From Rubrobacter aplysinae (GTDB lineage: Bacteria; Actinomycetota; Rubrobacteria; Rubrobacterales; Rubrobacteraceae): DNA of 64,000 nucleotides. This document shows positions 8,822-18,137 of the stretch, piece by piece. The translations under genes were made by a program, and so were the position numbers. Location: the NCBI RefSeq assembly GCF_001029505.1, contig NZ_LEKH01000003.1:186001-250000 (forward strand). Direction: 5' to 3'. Numbering within the stretch: the first letter of the stretch is position 1; every line of letters starts with the position of its first letter. Under the pieces are notes generated by a model that saw only the letters and a program-made list of their open reading frames with translations, searched no databases and was not told the origin of the DNA.

Positions 8822-10207
8822 CTAGTACGCGCCGCGGCGGAGGATCACGGTTCCGAGGGTCTTGAGGATCAGCTTCACGTCCAGAGATAGCGACCAGTTC
8901 TCTATGTAGTACAGGTCGAGGCGGACCATATCCTCGAAGGAAAGGTCGCTGCGGCCGCTGGTCTGCCAGTAGCCGGTGATGCCGGGCACTGCGGCGAGGC
9001 GGCGCTTGTGGGGCTCGTCCATGTGCTCGAAGTCGCGCAGGGGCAGGGGCCTCGGGCCGACCAGGCTCATATCGCCGGTCAGGACGTTTATGAGCTGTGG
9101 CAGCTCGTCCAGGCTCCAGCGCCGCAGAAAGCTCCCGACGCGGGTAACCCGGGGGTCATCCTTCAGCTTGAAGAGCGCGCCGTCGGCCTCGTTCCGGTGC
9201 TCCAGCTCTTCCTGGCGGGCCTCGGCGTCGGCGTACATGGAGCGGAACTTGTAGCAGAGAAAGACCTCCCCGTCGGCCCCGGCCCGCTTCTGCCGGAAAA
9301 GCGCAGGACCGGGCGAGTCGAGCCTGATGGCGACGGCGATGGCGAGGATCACGGGCGAGAGCAGAACGAGGGCGAGCAGGGAGCCCGTCAGGTCGAGCGC
9401 GCGCTTGAGCGCCCGCTGGGTGTTGTCCAGCTCGGGGTAGACCACCTCAAGGAGCGGTAGACCCGTGTTGTCCGAGAGCACGGGCCGGCTGCTCATCAGG
9501 CCGACGGCCCCGGGGGCGACCCGCATGCGGATGCCCCGCAGCCTCACCGAGCGCAGCGCCTCCAGGAGATCCTCGTCCGGGATACGCTCCGCTCCGGCCA
9601 GGATCACGTGTCGGGCCCCGGTACGGTCCAGCGCCTGCCTCAGACGCGGGACGCTCAGACCATGGCCGCCGTTGCCTTGTATCTCCACCGCCAGCTCCTC
9701 GGCGGTAAAGTAGGCTCCGGGCGAGAGCTCCAGCATCCGGCGCACCCGCGCCCTCTCCGGCTCTTCCCCGACCACGATGGTCGGCACCAGCCCGAGTCCG
9801 CGGCGGTAGATCCACTCTATCCCCTGCTCGTACACGAGCCTGAGCCCCGCGCCCGCCACCAGCGCGCAGCCGGCGGCGGTCAGCACCTCCCCGAGAGTGT
9901 ATCCCGCACCGGGATAGATCACGGTCCCGACCGTGAGTATCCCGGCCCACCACAGCACGGCCGCGACCAGTGCACCGGGGTTGCGTCGTCTCTGCGCCCG
10001 GTCGTAGAGCCCGTGGGCGGCGAAGATGGCTATGCCGAGGGCGAGCAGCACGGGCAGCGTCTCGCCTACCCCCCCGGAGCCGGAGAGATATGCCGCCAGA
10101 TACACGCCGAGCGCCAGCGCCAGCGCATCCAGCGCCGCGAGCGCCATCACGCTCAGGGGCCTGCGGTAGGCGACGCCCCCCAGCAACCTTTTAAGCGCCC
10201 GTCTCAC
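8822..10207 (-). CDS. Undecaprenyl-phosphate sugar phosphotransferase (initiating EPS enzyme)
   Basis: Polyisoprenyl-phosphate hexose-1-phosphate transferase of the WbaP/CpsE class, 461 residues. Four N-terminal helices (about 15-110) precede a CoA-binding-like cytoplasmic domain. The catalytic C-terminal domain begins at [13 protein letters not shown] (near 265) and holds [20 protein letters not shown] and [15 protein letters not shown] with the closing [11 protein letters not shown]. It attaches the first sugar of the repeat unit to the lipid carrier. GTG start about 8 nt after GGAGAA. Confidence 0.93.
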   Translation of the reverse strand: MRRALKRLLGGVAYRRPLSVMALAALDALALALGVYLAAYLSGSGGVGETLPVLLALGIAIFAAHGLYDRAQRRRNPGALVAAVLWWAGILTVGTVIYPGAGYTLGEVLTAAGCALVAGAGLRLVYEQGIEWIYRRGLGLVPTIVVGEEPERARVRRMLELSPGAYFTAEELAVEIQGNGGHGLSVPRLRQALDRTGARHVILAGAERIPDEDLLEALRSVRLRGIRMRVAPGAVGLMSSRPVLSDNTGLPLLEVVYPELDNTQRALKRALDLTGSLLALVLLSPVILAIAVAIRLDSPGPALFRQKRAGADGEVFLCYKFRSMYADAEARQEELEHRNEADGALFKLKDDPRVTRVGSFLRRWSLDELPQLINVLTGDMSLVGPRPLPLRDFEHMDEPHKRRLAAVPGITGYWQTSGRSDLSFEDMVRLDLYYIENWSLSLDVKLILKTLGTVILRRGAY

Positions 10208-10236
10208 AGCCGGTTCTCCGCCATATCCGCCGTCAG

Positions 10237-10254
10237 CCTGTTAATCCTGTTAAT
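10237..10254. repeat. Two exact 9-bp units upstream of the phosphoglycosyltransferase gene
   Basis: CCTGTTAAT twice in tandem, 30 bp before the GTG start. Short, but it matches the unit length and position of the other arrays in the window. Confidence 0.35.
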
Positions 10255-10311
10255 ACACCACGGTAGGACAGTATAAACCCGGTCCGGAATGCCGAAACGC
10301 CGGGTATCCGG

Positions 10312-11463
10312 CTATCTAGCTACTCTGAGGGCCCGCTCGATCCCATCCACACGCCGCTCCCAGTCGTTGCGGCGTGCGAGATCCACCCTGGCCGAGATCC
10401 GCTCCCGCGTCTCGGAGCCGGGCAGCCCCAGGAGCCGCTGCACGACCTCCTCCGGGCCATTAGCCAGGTACACGTGATCTCCCAGACCAGCGAGGGCGGG
10501 CAGCGACGAGGCGACCACCGGGCGGCCCGTCGCCAGGCACTCGTAGGTCTTGGCGGGCGAGATCCCCCGCCCCTGACCGGTTAGCCGGTACGGCAACACG
10601 AACGCGTCCACCCCCGAGAGCGCACGCGGCAACTCCGAATGCGGCACCGACCCCCGGTAGTCCACGCCGGGCTCAGAGAGTAGCCAGCGGGCGGAGCGCT
10701 CGATCTCGCCCACGAGCCGCACCGTGAAACCGGCCCGGGCGACCCTCTGTAGCACACCCAGGTCTAGCCGCTCCCCGACGTGGCCGAAGAAGCACACCGT
10801 CCGTATCTGCCGGGCGGGCCCCGCCTCCCCGGCGAGCGCGTTGAACCTCCCGAAGTCCACGCCCGGCCCGCAGAGGAACGCATCCGGGCGCACCGGGCGC
10901 ACCTTCTCCAGGAGAAACCCCGAGGTGCAGCCCACGGCGTCGGCCCGCCGGAGCAGCTCCCTCTCGGTCTCCGCGATGTCGGGAGGGACGCCGGGGAAGT
11001 TCTCATAATCGTCGGAGCAGTCGTAGAGCAGGCGGCCCGGCGAGAGCTCGCGGACGAGATCCAACGTCGTGCGGGTCGGCGGATAGGCTATTATGGCCGG
11101 ATGATCCCCCGCCATCCGGAGAAGATCCCGGCCCACCCGGGGCACGAGAACCCGCCGGTTCAGCCAACGAAAAGCCCCCGCCGTCGGCGGCAGGACTAGC
11201 GGCGGGTAGATCGAGAGCCTACCGGATGCTCCGAGGTTGGCAGTCCCCGCGCCGGAGCGCGCTATCCGGGACATCCGGGACAGGACCTTGCGCGCAAGCC
11301 CCGGCCCCGGACGGGGGTTCGAAAGCCCGGTCGTCTCGACGAAGACTACCGGGTGCCCGCGGGCCGCGAGCCGGGCGGCGATCTCCTGGTGCCGCTGCCA
11401 CAGAAAGTCCCACCGGATGCCAGCCAGGAGGACGACCGGCTCCCTCTCGGGGGGCGGCTCCAA
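10312..11463 (-). CDS. GT4-like glycosyltransferase
   Basis: A 383-residue GT-B-fold glycosyltransferase. The N-terminal half starts with VVLLAGIRWDFLWQRHQEIA, and the C-terminal half carries GRGISPAKTYECLATGRPVV, the donor-phosphate/acidic motif typical of GT4 enzymes acting in capsule assembly. No membrane segment is evident. TTG start just downstream of the sulfotransferase stop, so it is cotranscribed. Donor and acceptor cannot be told from sequence. Confidence 0.85.
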   Translation of the reverse strand: MEPPPEREPVVLLAGIRWDFLWQRHQEIAARLAARGHPVVFVETTGLSNPRPGPGLARKVLSRMSRIARSGAGTANLGASGRLSIYPPLVLPPTAGAFRWLNRRVLVPRVGRDLLRMAGDHPAIIAYPPTRTTLDLVRELSPGRLLYDCSDDYENFPGVPPDIAETERELLRRADAVGCTSGFLLEKVRPVRPDAFLCGPGVDFGRFNALAGEAGPARQIRTVCFFGHVGERLDLGVLQRVARAGFTVRLVGEIERSARWLLSEPGVDYRGSVPHSELPRALSGVDAFVLPYRLTGQGRGISPAKTYECLATGRPVVASSLPALAGLGDHVYLANGPEEVVQRLLGLPGSETRERISARVDLARRNDWERRVDGIERALRVAR

Positions 11464-11467
11464 GAGG

Positions 11468-12430
11468 CTACACCCGGGCCGCGGACCTCTCGGCCGCCTC
11501 CGGGTGGACCGGGTAGCCGTAGCGCCGGAGCATGGGGTAGGTCAGCGCGGTGACCAGCCCGCGGTCGCGGGGGTCCATCTCCCCTATCCACTCGGTATCC
11601 GGCTTGAGGGCGACGCTCCCGGTCTGGAAGCGGTTGGGGTTGCCGGAGACGGTGTGGCTGACCCCGAGCTTGACCTCGTTATCGCCGGCGAGCGGCGGCT
11701 CGGCGTCCTCGTCCATCAGGCCTAAGATGCGCCCGAAGCTCTCGCGCGGGTCGGCTATGAAGTCCTCGTAGCGCAGGCGCAGGTACCGCGACGGGTCGCC
11801 GCCCCACAGCGCCTCGGCGGCCCCGTTCCAGGAGTCCCACATCCAGGAGTTCTTGAACGGGGAGAACTGAACCATGAACTCCCGGTCCGGGCTGTCGGGC
11901 TGGGGCTTCTTCTTCGCCCAGGAGTAGGCGGTCGCGCGCGGATCGCGCACGAGGTGCAGGACTCGCAGGTCTATGCCGGGCGCCATGCCGAGGGCCCGGC
12001 CGTAGGCCGGCTCCTTGGAGGAGTCCACGATCACGCGGCTCCCGGTCTCGTCCCGCAGCGCCCTGTACAACGCGCCGGTATTGTTGAGCAGAGGCCGCAT
12101 CCGGTCTGCGAGCCTGCGGCGTCCGGGCTCGGCGAGCATCAGCGGCAGGTGCCGGGTGCGGGCCCCGGCGGAGAGCTCCCGCATCATCTCCTGCGGGTCC
12201 ACGTTTTCGGAGCCCCCGAAAGCGCGTTCGAGCACCCGTCCCCACACCTCGCACTCCCGGAAAGGCGCGCCACAGCCGCAGAGCCGGTTCTCCACGAGGT
12301 TATTCCGCCACATGTAGCAGATCTCACCCGCCGAGAAGAAACCGTCAACCTCACCCAGAGAGTTAGCCAGGATGGTGGACCCGCTCCGGCCCATCCCAAC
12401 GATATACAGAACCTTCACCCGCTCGCCCAA
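11468..12430 (-). CDS. Sulfotransferase family protein (first of two)
   Basis: 320 residues. GMGRSGSTILANSLG near residue 12 is the 5'-phosphosulfate-binding loop, and LHLVRDPRATAYSWAKK near 140 is the 3'-phosphate-binding motif, so PAPS is the likely sulfate donor. Cytosolic, no signal peptide. A Cys cluster (CGCGAPFRECEVW) lies near residue 50. The TTG start is 3 nt after the flippase stop. In this polymer locus its likely acceptor is a saccharide of the repeat unit or its lipid-linked form (inference). Confidence 0.85.
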   Translation of the reverse strand: MGERVKVLYIVGMGRSGSTILANSLGEVDGFFSAGEICYMWRNNLVENRLCGCGAPFRECEVWGRVLERAFGGSENVDPQEMMRELSAGARTRHLPLMLAEPGRRRLADRMRPLLNNTGALYRALRDETGSRVIVDSSKEPAYGRALGMAPGIDLRVLHLVRDPRATAYSWAKKKPQPDSPDREFMVQFSPFKNSWMWDSWNGAAEALWGGDPSRYLRLRYEDFIADPRESFGRILGLMDEDAEPPLAGDNEVKLGVSHTVSGNPNRFQTGSVALKPDTEWIGEMDPRDRGLVTALTYPMLRRYGYPVHPEAAERSAARV

Positions 12431-12433
12431 AGT

Positions 12434-14185
12434 CTAGTTAGTCCCTCCCGTATCTCCGCCGCCTCTGTTGCGCCTTCTCAGGGAACGCCGGATGACCTGC
12501 CAGTACGTGTTCAGGAACTCGCGGTCGGTCTCCGAAAGCCCGAACAGCCACAGGAGACCCAGGTAGAACACCTCGAAGACGGCTCCCGTTACTAGGATAG
12601 TAAGGCCCAGCCCCACGATACCGCCCGGCACCACGCCGAGGCTCGAGAAGCCGATCTTGGCCCCGTAGGCGATTGCGGCGGCGATCAGGGCCGCCGCAGT
12701 GGGCTTGAAATACTCGGGTGTAAACGGCCAAAACCCGAACCTGCGGCGGACCATAGTGAGCGAGATCGTGTTCTCTGTCATGAGCGCAGCTGAGACCCCG
12801 ATAGCGGCACCAAGGAGTCCGAAAGACGGGGCTAGGGCTATCGTGGCGACTAGGCCGGTTATGGCGCCCGTGAAACTCGCCAGCATGACCACGTTCTGGT
12901 TGTCAGTCATCGCGAGCATCCGCGGCGAGGGCCCAACAAAGGTGGAGAATAGCTGCGCCCCGGAGAGGATAACGAGTGCGGGCCAGCCCGAGGTGAAACC
13001 GCCTCCGCCGAAGGCTTGTAGGGCCTCTACGGCGAGCAGGATCACGGGTACGAAAAGCGCGAGCGCCCCGGTAAAGGTCCAGCGCGTTACATCCTTGTAT
13101 AAACGCCGCAGATCATCAATTTGGCCCTGAGAGTAAAGATTCGAGATGATTGGGGAGAAGATACCGTTGAAGGCGTAGCGCACTAGGGTTCCGAGTGTAG
13201 CTGTGCGGAACGCAGCCTGGTAAATGCCGACCGTTCCAGCCGAGGCGAACTGCGCGAGCACGAGCACACCGGTCCAGTTGTTGGTGTACTGGGTAATGCG
13301 CTGGATGCTCATCGGCACCGAGACGAGAAATAGCTCCTTCGTCTCATACTTCGGCTTTACGCTGCGGTCGAAGAGCGGCGGATACAGCTTTCGCAGGAAG
13401 TACGCCGCCAGCACCACACCAGCCATCATGGAGAGCGCGAAGCCGACGTATATACCAGTGATCGCCCACGTCGGCGGTCCACCGTCCTGGCTGTTGCCTT
13501 GAGAAAAGAGGAGAGTCGCCACGAAGACCCCGGCCACCAAAACGAAGTACGCTAGTGGACGCAGGATCTGCTGCACGTAGGTGGCATAGGTAACAGTTTG
13601 AAAACCCTGGGTAGCCCACACCAAAATGCTCATCAAAGCGAAGAACGGGAGCGCAAAGACGACGAGCCGCATCAGTGGCGCGGCCTGCGGCAACTTCAAT
13701 AGCTCCGACAGGGAGCCGGCCCCGATAAATAACGCCACCGCCAACACTAGGCTTATGCAGAGCGTGATCGCGACCGACTGGATGATCGCGCCCCGCACCC
13801 GCTCGTTATCCCCCTGCGCTCGGTAGTGAGAGACGTAGCGCACCACGCCATTGTCGAAGCCGAACTGCGAGAGGATGTTTACAAAATTCGCCACCGCCAT
13901 TGTTAGCGTATAGCGTCCAAAGAATGCCGCGCCTAGTGTCCGCGCTACGGCGGACTGGGTAAGAAACCCGAGCACGCGTCCCGTGCCCTGGCCGATGGTG
14001 CTTATGCCGCCACCACGGGCGACCCGGCCTACGTAGGAGTCCTCGCCCTTGCCGTACTCCGTCTGCACAGAGGGAGCGCCCGAGAGGCCGTCACCGGAGC
14101 TTTCACCTTTGGAGTCGTGATCCCCGGGCTCCCGATCTGGCTCGACCGGACGATCACTCTTGTACTCCCCCTCCGAAGCGCTCAT
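12434..14185 (-). CDS. Wzx-type polysaccharide flippase (MOP superfamily)
   Basis: About 583 residues with roughly 14 hydrophobic helices from residue 65 on. An acidic, Ser/Gly-rich cytoplasmic N-terminus of about 55 residues is unusual for Wzx. ARTLGAAFFGRYTLTMAVANF is the typical first-helix region of the polysaccharide-synthesis MOP family. The ATG at MSASEGEY was chosen; the frame extends 27 codons further without support. It should move the lipid-linked repeat unit outward for the O-antigen-ligase-like protein of the same locus. Its DNA is less GC-biased in places than its neighbours. Confidence 0.88.
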   Translation of the reverse strand: MSASEGEYKSDRPVEPDREPGDHDSKGESSGDGLSGAPSVQTEYGKGEDSYVGRVARGGGISTIGQGTGRVLGFLTQSAVARTLGAAFFGRYTLTMAVANFVNILSQFGFDNGVVRYVSHYRAQGDNERVRGAIIQSVAITLCISLVLAVALFIGAGSLSELLKLPQAAPLMRLVVFALPFFALMSILVWATQGFQTVTYATYVQQILRPLAYFVLVAGVFVATLLFSQGNSQDGGPPTWAITGIYVGFALSMMAGVVLAAYFLRKLYPPLFDRSVKPKYETKELFLVSVPMSIQRITQYTNNWTGVLVLAQFASAGTVGIYQAAFRTATLGTLVRYAFNGIFSPIISNLYSQGQIDDLRRLYKDVTRWTFTGALALFVPVILLAVEALQAFGGGGFTSGWPALVILSGAQLFSTFVGPSPRMLAMTDNQNVVMLASFTGAITGLVATIALAPSFGLLGAAIGVSAALMTENTISLTMVRRRFGFWPFTPEYFKPTAAALIAAAIAYGAKIGFSSLGVVPGGIVGLGLTILVTGAVFEVFYLGLLWLFGLSETDREFLNTYWQVIRRSLRRRNRGGGDTGGTN

Positions 14186-14305
14186 GTCTCGTCCGATTCT
14201 CTGCGGGTGTGTGGTATGGCCTGAATCACAGCGGCCAATGATATTCCCTAATCGACCGGCGTTCAATCTCCTCTGAGAGCATCCTGCGGGCGGCTACAAC
14301 GCGGC

Positions 14306-15679
14306 TCACGCCCGGGCCCGCTCGGTGGCCTCCTCGCGCAGTGGCGGGGGCTCGCCGCCGGCGTCGGCCACTATGAAATCCTCGTACATGCGTTGCACGA
14401 CATCGGGATTCTCTCCGGCGATGTTGTTTTTCATCTCCGGGTCCTGGCGCAGATCGTAGAGCTTGGGGGCGGACAGGTCGTTTACGCAGAACATGGCGTA
14501 GTCCTCGTCGCGGCACCAGGAGTACTCGTCATAGCCGAGGGTGAAGTGCGGCCGCTCCTCTTCCGGAGGCCCGCCTTCGAGCACCGGTGTGAGATCCTGG
14601 CCGTCCATCTGCTCTTTCTGGGGGACGCCGAGCGTGGCGAGCACGGTCGGGGCGATGTCGTGGGTGGAGGCGTAGAAGTCGCTGGTCTCTCCCGCCCCCT
14701 TCCCTTCCGGATGGCGCACGTAGTAGATGATGTCCGTCATCTCCGGCCACAGCACGTTGAAGGGCTTTCCGGTATAGCCGTGCTCGCCGAGCGCCACGCC
14801 GTGGTCGGAGAACACCAGGAGCAGGGTATCCTCCATCAGGCCGAGATCCTCCATCTTGTTCACGAAGTCCCCGAACCATTTGTCGGCCATAGTGACCTCG
14901 GCGGAGTAGAGGGTCTTCATGCGCTCTAGCTGCGCGCCGGTGAGGTAGTCGCTGGTGTCGTAGTTCGGGACTGTCGGCTCCCGGCCCGCGTAGCCGCTGG
15001 CGTAGAGGTCCACGTAGCTCTGGGGCGGGTCCCAGGGCTCGTGCGGGTCGAAGGAGTCCACCACCAGGAAAAACGGCTCCCCGTCTCCTTCCGCGACGGT
15101 GTCTAGGTAGTCCATGGCGCGGGCGAATACCTTGGGGGAGAAGTAGTCCTCCTCGCCGTCCCGGCTCGCGACGTTGGCGAGGTACTGGCGGGCCTTCTCC
15201 ACGAGCAGCTCGTAGTTGCCCGGGACGGTGTAGCTCTCGACCTTCCTCTCCGGCACCGAGAGCCCGGAGCGGTACTTGTCCATCTCCTGGCCCCGGATAA
15301 AGTCGAAGACGTCGAAGCCGCGCTGGAAGTTGTAGGAGGGCTTGTAGTAGTGATAGTTGTCCGTTATAAGGGCGGTCCGATAGCCGTTATCCGAGAGCGT
15401 CTCGGCGACGGAGACCTGATCCTCTGGCATCGGCTGCCAGCCGGCGGAGAAGTTCACCTCCTCCGGGGTCGGCATCCAGCCCCTGAAAGGCCAGGTCCTC
15501 TTCCCGGTAAACACGGCCCGCCGGGCGCAGATGGTGGGGATGGACTCGGGATAGGCCCGGGTAAAGCGCATCGAGTCCCCCGCCAGCGCGTCCAGGTTCG
15601 GGGTCTTTATCCAGTCGTTGCCGTAGACCCCGACGTGATCCTTGCGCAGGCTATCCAGACACACTACTACGACGTTCAT
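14306..15679 (-). CDS. Sulfatase-fold hydrolase/transferase with Thr at the formylglycine position
   Basis: 457 residues, alkaline-phosphatase superfamily. Metal ligands are visible: LDSLRKDHVGVYG at the N-terminus, DSFDPHEPWDPP near 215 and FSDHGVALGEHGYTGKPF near 295. The nucleophile motif reads T49-I-C-A-R53. Aligned on Arg53 and the following TG, Thr49 takes the place of the Cys/Ser of canonical C/S-x-P-x-R and Cys51 that of the Pro. It is therefore unlikely to be a formylglycine sulfatase; Thr nucleophiles occur in phospho- and phosphoethanolamine transferases of this fold. No signal peptide. ATG about 6 nt after GGGAGAGA. Paralogue of the Tat-exported copy two genes upstream. Confidence 0.85.
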   Translation of the reverse strand: MNVVVVCLDSLRKDHVGVYGNDWIKTPNLDALAGDSMRFTRAYPESIPTICARRAVFTGKRTWPFRGWMPTPEEVNFSAGWQPMPEDQVSVAETLSDNGYRTALITDNYHYYKPSYNFQRGFDVFDFIRGQEMDKYRSGLSVPERKVESYTVPGNYELLVEKARQYLANVASRDGEEDYFSPKVFARAMDYLDTVAEGDGEPFFLVVDSFDPHEPWDPPQSYVDLYASGYAGREPTVPNYDTSDYLTGAQLERMKTLYSAEVTMADKWFGDFVNKMEDLGLMEDTLLLVFSDHGVALGEHGYTGKPFNVLWPEMTDIIYYVRHPEGKGAGETSDFYASTHDIAPTVLATLGVPQKEQMDGQDLTPVLEGGPPEEERPHFTLGYDEYSWCRDEDYAMFCVNDLSAPKLYDLRQDPEMKNNIAGENPDVVQRMYEDFIVADAGGEPPPLREEATERARA

Positions 15680-15766
15680 CCCTGTCTCTCCCTGTAAGAG
15701 TCGATCTTGCGGCGGTGGATCGCGCCGGGGCGCGGTCCCTCTCTTCCTAGCTCCGCAGCCAAACCG

Positions 15767-16414
15767 CTACCCGGCCTCGCCGGCGGTCCGTCCACCGGCT
15801 TTCTTGTCGCGGCGGTAGCGACCGAGCACGAACCCGACCACGTCCCGGACGAACACTACGGCCCCGAGCCACACCCAACCGAGGCCGAAGAGAGCCCACA
15901 GCGCGGCCCCGGTGGAGCCGAGGTCCACGGCGAAGGCGATCAAACCTCCCATAGCGGCGGCCAGGAACGGCGGCACCGTCCAGGACGGCACCGTGCGGTC
16001 CTTGAGCGCCGACACCCCGAGCACCACCGACCCGGCGGCCGCCACCAGCAGCCCGATGCGGAACGCCCGGTAGCCGGGCGCGGCGAGTATGAAGACGTCG
16101 TCCACCCCGAGCCAGAACTGCCCGACGTTACCGGCGGCCACCAGCGCCAGCCCCAGGGCTACCACGAGAAAAGAGGCCCAACGCAGCAGCCCGCCGCCGG
16201 TGATCCCCCGCAGGTGCAGCCCCACCACCCCTACCAGCAACAACAGCGGCGCGGTGGCGAAGAGCTGCCAGAAACCGTCGGCTCCGGAGGGCAGCCGGCT
16301 CTCGGCGAGCGTTATGCCCATCGGCGTGAGCGCCCACAGACCGCCGCCGGGGACGACCATCATGGAGGCCAGCCACACGGCCGCCGCGACCAGGCCAGAC
16401 AGCAGCCTCCTCAA
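15767..16414 (-). CDS. Uncharacterised six-helix membrane protein between the two sulfatase-like genes
   Basis: 215 residues with about six hydrophobic segments and a basic tail (RYRRDKKAGGR). I do not recognise the family. It starts with TTG directly after GCGGAGG, so the start is uncertain. Placement between two duplicated sulfatase-fold genes, same strand, suggests a partner in modification or export of the polymer, but nothing in the sequence proves it. Confidence 0.6.
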   Translation of the reverse strand: MRRLLSGLVAAAVWLASMMVVPGGGLWALTPMGITLAESRLPSGADGFWQLFATAPLLLLVGVVGLHLRGITGGGLLRWASFLVVALGLALVAAGNVGQFWLGVDDVFILAAPGYRAFRIGLLVAAAGSVVLGVSALKDRTVPSWTVPPFLAAAMGGLIAFAVDLGSTGAALWALFGLGWVWLGAVVFVRDVVGFVLGRYRRDKKAGGRTAGEAG

Positions 16415-16493
16415 CCTCCGCCCCCCACACGCACCGGCGGGGCCTGGCCCACGGCGCGGACAGCCTCCACCCTCACGCTCAACGTCCCGACCA

Positions 16494-17987
16494 CTAGTAG
16501 ATCGGAGGCGGCTCGCCGCCCGCGTCGGCCACTATATAGTCGTCGTACATCTTGCGCACGGTTTGCCGGTTGTCGGATGAGATGTCGTTGTCCATGTTCG
16601 GATCCTCGCGCAGGTCGTAGAGCCTGGCCTCCGAGCCGTCGTTTCGTATGATGAGCGCATAGTTTTCATCCCGGGCCCAGGAGTACTCGTCGTAGCCGAG
16701 GGTGAAGTGCGACCGTTCCTCTTTCGGAGAGTTCCCTTCGAGTACCGGGGTGAGATCCTGGCCGCTCATCTGCGGGGGTTGATCTATGTTCATATTGGCC
16801 AGAATTGTGGGCGCGATGTCGTGGGTGGAGGCGTAGAAGTCGCTGGTCTCTCCCGCCCCCTTCCCTTCCGGGTGGTGTACGAAGTACGGGATGTCGGTCA
16901 GCTCGGGCCACAGCGCGGTGAAGGGCTTCCCAGTATAGCCGTGCTCGCCGAGCGCGATGCCGTGATCCGAGAGCACGAAGAGCAGGGTGTTCTGCATGAG
17001 GCCGAGATCCTCCATCTTGTTCATGAAGTCCCCGAACCATTTGTCGGTCATCGTGACCTCGGCGGAGTAGAGGGCCTTCATGCGCTCCAGCTCGCGCTCG
17101 GAGATCCAGTCGCTGTCGCCGTAGTTCGGGACGATGGGCTCCCCGCCGCTATAGCCGCCGCCATACTGGTCCACGTAGCTCTGTGGCGGGTCCCAGGGCT
17201 CGTGCGGGTCGAAGGAGTCCACCACCAGGAAAAACGGCTCCCCGCCGTTGCTGGTCACCAGGTCCAGGTAGTCCATCGAGCGGGAGAAGACCATTGGGGC
17301 GAAGTAGTCTTTCTCCCCGCTGCGGCCGGCGACGTTCGCCCGGTACTGGCGGACCTTGTCGCGCATGCTCTGGTTGTTGCCGCTCACGGTGTAGCGGTCC
17401 ACCTCGGAGTCGGGGATGTCTAGCGGCGAACGCCAGTGGTCGCGCTCCTGACCCCGGATGTAGTCGAAGATGTCGAAGCCCCGTTGGAAGTTCATGGAAG
17501 CCTTGAACAGATGCTCGGTATCGGAGATCAGGGCCGTCGTGTACTCGTTGTCCGAGAGCGTCTCCGTGACGCTGACCTGATCCTCTGGTATCCGCTGCCA
17601 GCCGGCGGGGAAGAAGGTCTCGCCTTTCTGCGGCACCCAGCCCCTGAAGGGCCAGGTGCGGGTGCCGGTGTAGACCGCCCGCCGGGCGCAGATGGTCGGG
17701 ATGGACTCGGGATAGGCCTGCGTAAAGCGCATCGAGTCCCCCGCCAGCGCGTCCAGGTTCGGGGTCTTTACCCGCTCGTTGCCGTAGACCCCGACGTGAT
17801 CCTTGCGCAGGCTGTCTAGCATCACCACGACGACGTTCATTCTGGAGCCTCCGCGGGGCATGTAGCTATCGCTGCCGTTGGTCGCGGCGACCGAGGAGCC
17901 CGCGAGCGCGAGGCCCGCTCCCCCGGCGCCGGCGGCCTTGAGAAAATCCCGCCGCGTTACCCTCCGGCCGGGGCTACCCTCGGACAA
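16494..17987 (-). CDS. Tat-exported sulfatase-fold enzyme, paralogue of the 14.3-15.7 kb gene
   Basis: 497 residues. A twin-arginine leader (VTRRDFLKAAGAGGAG) ends near residue 35, so the enzyme folds inside and acts outside the membrane. From residue 50 it closely follows its paralogue. Metal-binding LDSLRKDHVG, DPHEPWDPP and SDHGIALGEHGYTGKPF are kept, and the nucleophile motif is again T98-I-C-A-R102 in place of C/S-x-P-x-R. TTG start, with GAGGGCGG 3-4 nt upstream. A six-unit 9-bp repeat lies just before that site. One copy inside and one outside suggests two steps on the same substrate (inference). Confidence 0.86.
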   Translation of the reverse strand: MSEGSPGRRVTRRDFLKAAGAGGAGLALAGSSVAATNGSDSYMPRGGSRMNVVVVMLDSLRKDHVGVYGNERVKTPNLDALAGDSMRFTQAYPESIPTICARRAVYTGTRTWPFRGWVPQKGETFFPAGWQRIPEDQVSVTETLSDNEYTTALISDTEHLFKASMNFQRGFDIFDYIRGQERDHWRSPLDIPDSEVDRYTVSGNNQSMRDKVRQYRANVAGRSGEKDYFAPMVFSRSMDYLDLVTSNGGEPFFLVVDSFDPHEPWDPPQSYVDQYGGGYSGGEPIVPNYGDSDWISERELERMKALYSAEVTMTDKWFGDFMNKMEDLGLMQNTLLFVLSDHGIALGEHGYTGKPFTALWPELTDIPYFVHHPEGKGAGETSDFYASTHDIAPTILANMNIDQPPQMSGQDLTPVLEGNSPKEERSHFTLGYDEYSWARDENYALIIRNDGSEARLYDLREDPNMDNDISSDNRQTVRKMYDDYIVADAGGEPPPIY

Positions 17988-17994
17988 TATCCGC

Positions 17995-18048
17995 CCTCAT
18001 GTACCTCATGCGTCTCATGCACCTCGTGTATCTCACGTATCTCTCGCA
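17995..18048. repeat. Six-unit degenerate 9-bp tandem repeat before the Tat sulfatase-like gene
   Basis: Units cctcatgta, cctcatgcg, tctcatgca, cctcgtgta, tctcacgta, tctctcgca follow one another without gaps. The array ends 8 bp before the start codon and abuts the ribosome site. The rest of the 150-bp gap to the next gene shows nothing else I can name. Confidence 0.7.
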
Positions 18049-18137
18049 CTGCCCCTCCGGGGCGTCCGCCCCGCTACTCTACGCTCGTACCCGCCAGAGG
18101 TTTCCGGTATCTCGCCCCCGGGCTGGCGGAGAGTCTA

